Part shown: positions 5,367-8,226 of the stretch, piece by piece
Numbering within the stretch: position 1 is the first letter of the stretch
How the letters are laid out: every line of letters starts with the position of its first letter
Source: Acidobacteriaceae bacterium UBA1795
Lineage (GTDB): Bacteria; Acidobacteriota; Terriglobia; Terriglobales; Acidobacteriaceae
Assembly (NCBI GenBank): GCA_002314435.1
Contig: DCFV01000202.1
Span: 1 to 8,226 of the forward strand
Direction: 5' to 3'
Length of the DNA: 8,226 nucleotides
Program-made: the position numbers and the translations under genes
Notes under the pieces: model-generated
Seen by the model: the letters and a program-made list of their open reading frames with translations, nothing else
Told to the model about the DNA's origin: nothing
Databases searched by the model: none

Positions 5367-5882
5367 ATGATCCTGGCTATCTTCCAAATCGCAGCAGTTG
5401 CGCTGATCGCGCTCTACTTCGTGATCTGGCGGTTGCGCGCTCATCGCCGCAGCCATCAATCATGGGAAGCGATGCTCGTGCGCCTGCGCCATGGCTGGAA
5501 TGCCGGTGAGCTCAGCGAGCACTTCCCGTGGAAAGAAGGCCTGAACTCCTCGCCCGATGAAACCTGGGAGCGCATTCGCGGCATGCACGGCCTGTGGGCT
5601 ATGTACCGCAACGCCGGAATCATGCTGGAACTGGCCGACTTTGCCGCCCGCCACATCGGCGCAGATCCGGCCCTGCTCGATACTCTGCGCACTGACGCCA
5701 CTCAGATTCGACTCTGCGCCTTGCAGGCTATGGTGGGATGCGTCTTCAGCCAGGCTAGCGAGAATGTGCGCATGCGTTCCTTTCAGGTAGCCTCCATGTA
5801 CACCGGAATGGCCGCCCATATGACCGAGTTCCTGCAGAACAATGCGGAAGTGGCACTGCCCAGCTTTGTGGCAGCCATGTAA
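5367..5882 (+). CDS. Membrane-anchored helical protein of unknown function
   Basis: A 171-residue protein that I cannot assign to a named family. It has one N-terminal hydrophobic helix (about residues 2-21, MILAIFQIAAVALIALYFVIW) followed by a basic stretch (RLRAHRRSH), so the remainder is probably cytoplasmic. The rest (32-171) is predicted to be almost entirely helical and soluble, with tryptophans near the start (W33, W44, W55, W67, W77) and a Met-rich C-terminal half (residues 122, 136, 144, 148, 152, 171). No catalytic motif is visible. The start is the ATG at 5367, which places the helix at the very N-terminus with a weak GGA 6 bases upstream; an in-frame GTG at 5340 would add nine residues but its GGAGA is too close. 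The gene stands alone on the plus strand, preceded by a tandem promoter-like repeat and followed by hairpins. The antisense frame here is a shadow. Confidence 0.8.
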   Translation: MILAIFQIAAVALIALYFVIWRLRAHRRSHQSWEAMLVRLRHGWNAGELSEHFPWKEGLNSSPDETWERIRGMHGLWAMYRNAGIMLELADFAARHIGADPALLDTLRTDATQIRLCALQAMVGCVFSQASENVRMRSFQVASMYTGMAAHMTEFLQNNAEVALPSFVAAM

Positions 5883-5908
5883 CTCCTCCCATTCTCCTTC
5901 ACACACTC

Positions 5909-5936
5909 CGGCCGGCGCCTCCTCCAGCGTCGGCCG
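5909..5936 (+). terminator. Probable terminator hairpin after the 5367-5882 gene
   Basis: CGGCCGGCGC (5909-5918) pairs with GCGTCGGCCG (5927-5936): a 10-base-pair stem including one G-U pair, with an 8-base loop, starting 27 bases after the stop codon. It is followed by ATTTGCATT, a poor but T-leaning tail. Confidence 0.5.
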
Positions 5937-5943
5937 ATTTGCA

Positions 5944-5982
5944 TTGCGGCGCCACACTCTGCCGCCGGGTGTGGCGCCGCAA
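5944..5982 (+). terminator. Second, very strong stem-loop
   Basis: GCGGCGCCACAC (5946-5957) and GTGTGGCGCCGC (5969-5980) are perfect reverse complements, extended by two T-A pairs to 14 base pairs, with an 11-base loop. Downstream is AAAATCCCGTTTT, so the T-run is displaced by 7 bases. With the preceding hairpin it may form a double terminator, a transcript end protected by hairpins, or a barrier to read-through into the glycosidase gene. Confidence 0.5.
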
Positions 5983-6026
5983 AATCCCGTTTTACGGAAC
6001 GACACAGCAGAAGCCGCTCAGAACAC

Positions 6027-6054
6027 TTGACAGAGGCAAAGGGAGGCGTGCAAT
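6027..6054 (+). promoter_or_regulatory. Candidate sigma-70 type promoter for the glycosidase gene
   Basis: A perfect TTGACA (6027-6032), a 16-base spacer and TGCAAT (6049-6054, four of six consensus bases). The predicted transcription start is near 6061, immediately before the operator-like palindrome. Confidence 0.45.
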
Positions 6055-6064
6055 CTTAGGCGTG

Positions 6065-6080
6065 GCGCAAACGATTGTGC
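6065..6080. promoter_or_regulatory. LacI/PurR-family-like operator
   Basis: GCGCAAACGATTGTGC is a 16-base pseudo-palindrome centred on CG, with six of eight half-site positions complementary. The GCAAACG core with the central CpG is the form recognised by many LacI-family regulators (PurR-type ACGCAAACG sites, CcpA-type cre sites). It sits at the expected +4 to +19 position after the promoter candidate, where a bound repressor would block initiation. A LacI-type sugar-responsive repressor would suit a polysaccharide-degrading gene. No regulator gene is present in the window. Confidence 0.4.
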
Positions 6081-6277
6081 AAGGACTTTCCTGTTGATTT
6101 CTGCCCTCGCCGCGTAGGTGATTCAGCGTGGCCCGCAGCCCGGCTCATCACAGGACATATCCTTTGCACACGCGGGCGCCTCAGCCGTCCGGCACTCTCC
6201 GCGGCCCCGCTCCAAGTCTCGTCGATTGCCGGACCGGAACAAGGCTCTGAATGCGTTCGTAGAGAAACCTGTTCGAT

Positions 6278-6296
6278 TTACTCTCGCGAGTAAGGA
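6278..6296 (+). promoter_or_regulatory. Ribosome binding site of the glycosidase gene, partly inside a hairpin
   Basis: TAAGGA (6291-6296) lies 8 bases before the ATG at 6305. The preceding TTACTC (6278-6283) is a perfect complement of GAGTAA (6288-6293), with a 4-base loop TCGC. A formed hairpin would cover the first half of the ribosome binding site. Confidence 0.4.
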
Positions 6297-6304
6297 TTCT
6301 GTCC

Positions 6305-8226
6305 ATGCTGGGTGTCGTTCGATCTCTCACCGCTGCGACTCTGATGAGTGCTGGCGCACTTGCGCTGGCGCAGGGCGATTCTGTAAACCACGTGGTGTTC
6401 ACCAACAGCCCGACGGCGGACAGCGACTTCGACTCCGGCGGTCACGCCGTGGCGCCCAGCACGCTTGCGACCCCGAAAGACCGCCTGCCCGTGGACACGC
6501 GCACCTTTCTTTCGCCTCCCAATGCACTGCGCCTCGAATGGCGCTCGGCTGTGGGCGGCGCCTGGGACGCTGAAGTACGCCCCGCAAACGTGGACATGCG
6601 CCCCTCTTACTTCCTCGGCAACACGCTCTCATTCTGGCTCTACGCGCCGCAGGCCATAGCCGCCGCCGATTTGCCCCAGCTCCAGTTATCCGACAACGCC
6701 AACAACTTCACCGCGCCGCTCCCGCTCGGCCCGTTCGCCTCCAGCCTGCCCGCCAGACGCTGGACACAGGTGCGTATTCCCCTCCGCAGCTTTGTTTCGG
6801 CCTCCATCCGCCCGTTTGACGCACGCCTGCTGCATGGCATCAGCTTCATGCAAGGCGAAGCCGACGGCCAGCCGCACACGCTGTTGGTGGATGAAATCCG
6901 CATCGGCGCCGACGTGGCGGCCGCCGCGCCAGGCCAGCCCAGCCCGCTGTCCGCCCCGCACGGTCTTGCGGTAAAAGCCTACGAGCGCCACGCAGACCTG
7001 AGCTGGGAGCCGAACGACGAGGACCGTCTGGCTTACACCATCGTCTACCGCTCCAGGGACGGCGGCCCATTCGAGCCGGTCGGCGTGCAGCAGCCCGGCC
7101 TTTACCGCTTCATGGACTGGGTGGGCGCGCCCGGCCTCAAGCTCTCCTACAAGGTGGCGGCTGTCGACTCCGCTTACCGCCAGTCAGCCTTCTCCTCAAC
7201 CGCCGCCGCGCAGACCCGTGACCTAACCGACGACGAGCTGCTCACCATGGTGCAGGAGGAGTGCTTCCGCTACTACTGGGAGCAGGGCTCGCACCCGCAA
7301 GCCGGAATGGCTCTTGAGAGTGTGCCCGGCGACCCGCGCGTGGTGGCCACTGGAGCCAGCGGCTTCGGCATCATGGCTATCCTCGTCGGCATGGATCGCG
7401 GCTTCATCACCCGCGCGCAGGGCATGGAGCGGCTCACCCGCATCGTCACCTTCCTTGAGAAGGCAGATCGTTTCCACGGCGCGTGGGCGCATTTCATGGA
7501 CGGTGGAACCGGCAAGGCCATGCCTATCTTCGGCCGGTTCGACGACGGCGGAGACCTCGTTGAGACCGCATTCCTCGTGCAGGGGCTGCTGGCTGCGCGT
7601 CAGTACGCCAACCCGCAAACCCCCGTCGAGCACGCTCTCGCCCAGCGCATTACGCACCTGTGGGAGACAGTGGAGTGGGACTGGTACGCGCGCGAGTTCA
7701 GCGGCAACGCGCTCTTGTGGCACTGGTCGCCGCAGTGGTCCTGGCAGATTCACCACAAGCTCACCGGCTTCAACGAGACCATGATCACGTATCTGCTGGG
7801 CATCGCCTCGCCCACGCACGCCATCCCTGCCGCCGCCTACTACGAGGGCTGGGCCAGCCAGTCGCAGTTTGCCGCCGAGTATCGCGAAGGCTGGGGCGGC
7901 ACAAAAGAAGGCAACCACTACAGCAACGGAACCACCTATGACGGCATCCCGCTCGCCGTGGGCGTAGGCAGTGGCGGCCCGCTGTTCTTCACTCAGTACT
8001 CGTTCATGGGCCCCGACCCGCACAGGATTCGCGACCGCTACACCAACTACTTCGACAACAATCGCAACCTGGCGCTGATCGACTACCGCTACTGCGTGCG
8101 CAACCCCGGCCACTACGAGGGCTACGGCCCCGGCGTGTGGGGCCTCACGGCCAGCCTTGATCCCAACGGTTACGCCGCGCACGCGCCCAACGCGCAGGCG
8201 GACGACGGCACCATCGCTCCCACCGC
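6305..8226 (+). CDS. Secreted glucoamylase-like glycosidase (GH144-type, possible endo-beta-1,2-glucanase), C-terminus cut off
   Basis: An open frame of 640 codons runs to the right edge without a stop. Residues 1-23 are a signal peptide (SLTAATLMSAGALALAQ). Residues 25-200 form a strand-rich region resembling a carbohydrate-binding or jelly-roll module (LSFWLYAP, WTQVRIPLRSF, HTLLVDEIRIG). Residues 213-303 look like a fibronectin type III module (LSWEPNDEDRLAYTIVYRS through YKVAAVDS). From about 308 comes the glucoamylase-like (alpha/alpha)6 barrel: LLTMVQEECFRYYWEQGSHP, ATGASGFGIMAILVGMDRGFI, DDGGDLVETAFLVQGLLAARQY, WHWSPQWSWQIHHKLTGFNE, and the C-terminal FFTQYSFMGPDP and YGPGVWGLTASLDP signatures of Pfam Glycoamylase (PF10091). 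Characterised GH144 members cut beta-1,2-glucan; specificity here is inferred from the family, and beta-glucosidic activity on another glucan is possible. The start has TAAGGA at 8 bases and begins a signal peptide. The protein should act in the periplasm or outside the cell. Only the end of the barrel seems to be missing. Confidence 0.88.
   Translation, partial: MLGVVRSLTAATLMSAGALALAQGDSVNHVVFTNSPTADSDFDSGGHAVAPSTLATPKDRLPVDTRTFLSPPNALRLEWRSAVGGAWDAEVRPANVDMRPSYFLGNTLSFWLYAPQAIAAADLPQLQLSDNANNFTAPLPLGPFASSLPARRWTQVRIPLRSFVSASIRPFDARLLHGISFMQGEADGQPHTLLVDEIRIGADVAAAAPGQPSPLSAPHGLAVKAYERHADLSWEPNDEDRLAYTIVYRSRDGGPFEPVGVQQPGLYRFMDWVGAPGLKLSYKVAAVDSAYRQSAFSSTAAAQTRDLTDDELLTMVQEECFRYYWEQGSHPQAGMALESVPGDPRVVATGASGFGIMAILVGMDRGFITRAQGMERLTRIVTFLEKADRFHGAWAHFMDGGTGKAMPIFGRFDDGGDLVETAFLVQGLLAARQYANPQTPVEHALAQRITHLWETVEWDWYAREFSGNALLWHWSPQWSWQIHHKLTGFNETMITYLLGIASPTHAIPAAAYYEGWASQSQFAAEYREGWGGTKEGNHYSNGTTYDGIPLAVGVGSGGPLFFTQYSFMGPDPHRIRDRYTNYFDNNRNLALIDYRYCVRNPGHYEGYGPGVWGLTASLDPNGYAAHAPNAQADDGTIAPT

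Larger units (their letters stand above)
5983..6304 (+). other. Leader and control region of the glycosidase gene
   Basis: A spacer of about 320 bases without a credible gene. It contains a promoter candidate (6027-6054), an operator-like palindrome (6065-6080) and a hairpin next to the ribosome binding site (6278-6293). The predicted leader, from about 6061 to the ATG at 6305, is near 240 bases, which is long. A 72-codon TTG-start frame within it has no ribosome binding site and an odd composition. Confidence 0.5.

Noticed and set aside
5460..6005. Minus-strand open frame of 181 codons
   Set aside because: It is antisense to the 5367-5882 gene and crosses both stem-loops after it. It has no signal or domain, whereas the plus strand has a clean membrane anchor and helical body.
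6075..6293. Small TTG-start frame of 72 codons before the glycosidase
   Set aside because: Its start lies within the operator-like palindrome, it has no ribosome binding site and its composition is unlike the neighbouring genes.
7223..8182. Minus-strand open frame of 319 codons
   Set aside because: It is antisense to the glycosidase, whose plus-strand frame shows clear family motifs throughout this stretch.

Overview
The window is GC-rich, tightly packed bacterial DNA from a Gram-negative-type organism: it has Sec-exported proteins without lipoboxes, an L,D-transpeptidase and a periplasmic binding protein. Gene style and content (a glucoamylase-like GH144-type enzyme, several exported proteins of unknown function, weak Shine-Dalgarno sites mixed with strong ones) best fit an acidobacterium of the Terriglobia/Acidobacteriaceae type. 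That placement is an inference from style, not from a marker gene.

Left part, minus strand (4906 down to 1): six co-directional genes, read from right to left. They are an L,D-transpeptidase (4906-4304), a 60-residue hydrophobic small protein (4293-4111), a two-helix SPFH/band-7 membrane scaffold protein (4123-2783), an exported protein of unknown function (about 2674-1445), a family 5 substrate-binding protein (1467-121) and the N-terminus of a membrane protein that looks like a sensor kinase (124 to beyond the left edge). Most junctions overlap or nearly touch: a 10-base gap, then overlaps of 13, 23 and 4 bases. Only the SPFH to unknown-protein junction has a gap (108 bases), and it holds a hairpin and a TATAAT box. 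The genes may therefore form one operon or two adjacent ones. All products point to the cell envelope: peptidoglycan cross-linking, a membrane microdomain, an exported protein, a peptide-type binding protein and a probable sensor. A cell-wall surveillance module is the most interesting reading, but it is inferred.

Middle (4907-5366): a structured spacer between divergent genes. It holds two inverted repeats and a tandem imperfect duplication of 77 bases (56 of 77 identical, 101 bases apart). Each copy has a TGCAATTGCA palindrome and a TTGCAR-N17-TACKTT promoter-like pair. It precedes a plus-strand gene for a membrane-anchored helical protein of unknown function (5367-5882), which ends in one terminator-like hairpin and a second strong stem-loop.

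Right part, plus strand: a 422-base spacer carries a TTGACA-N16-TGCAAT promoter candidate, a LacI-family-like operator (6065-6080) just after the predicted transcription start, and a hairpin touching the ribosome binding site. It leads into a large secreted glycosidase of the glucoamylase-like/GH144 type (6305 to beyond the right edge), with an N-terminal beta-sandwich-like region, an Fn3-like module and the catalytic domain. The reading frame is open at the right edge, so the protein is cut off there.
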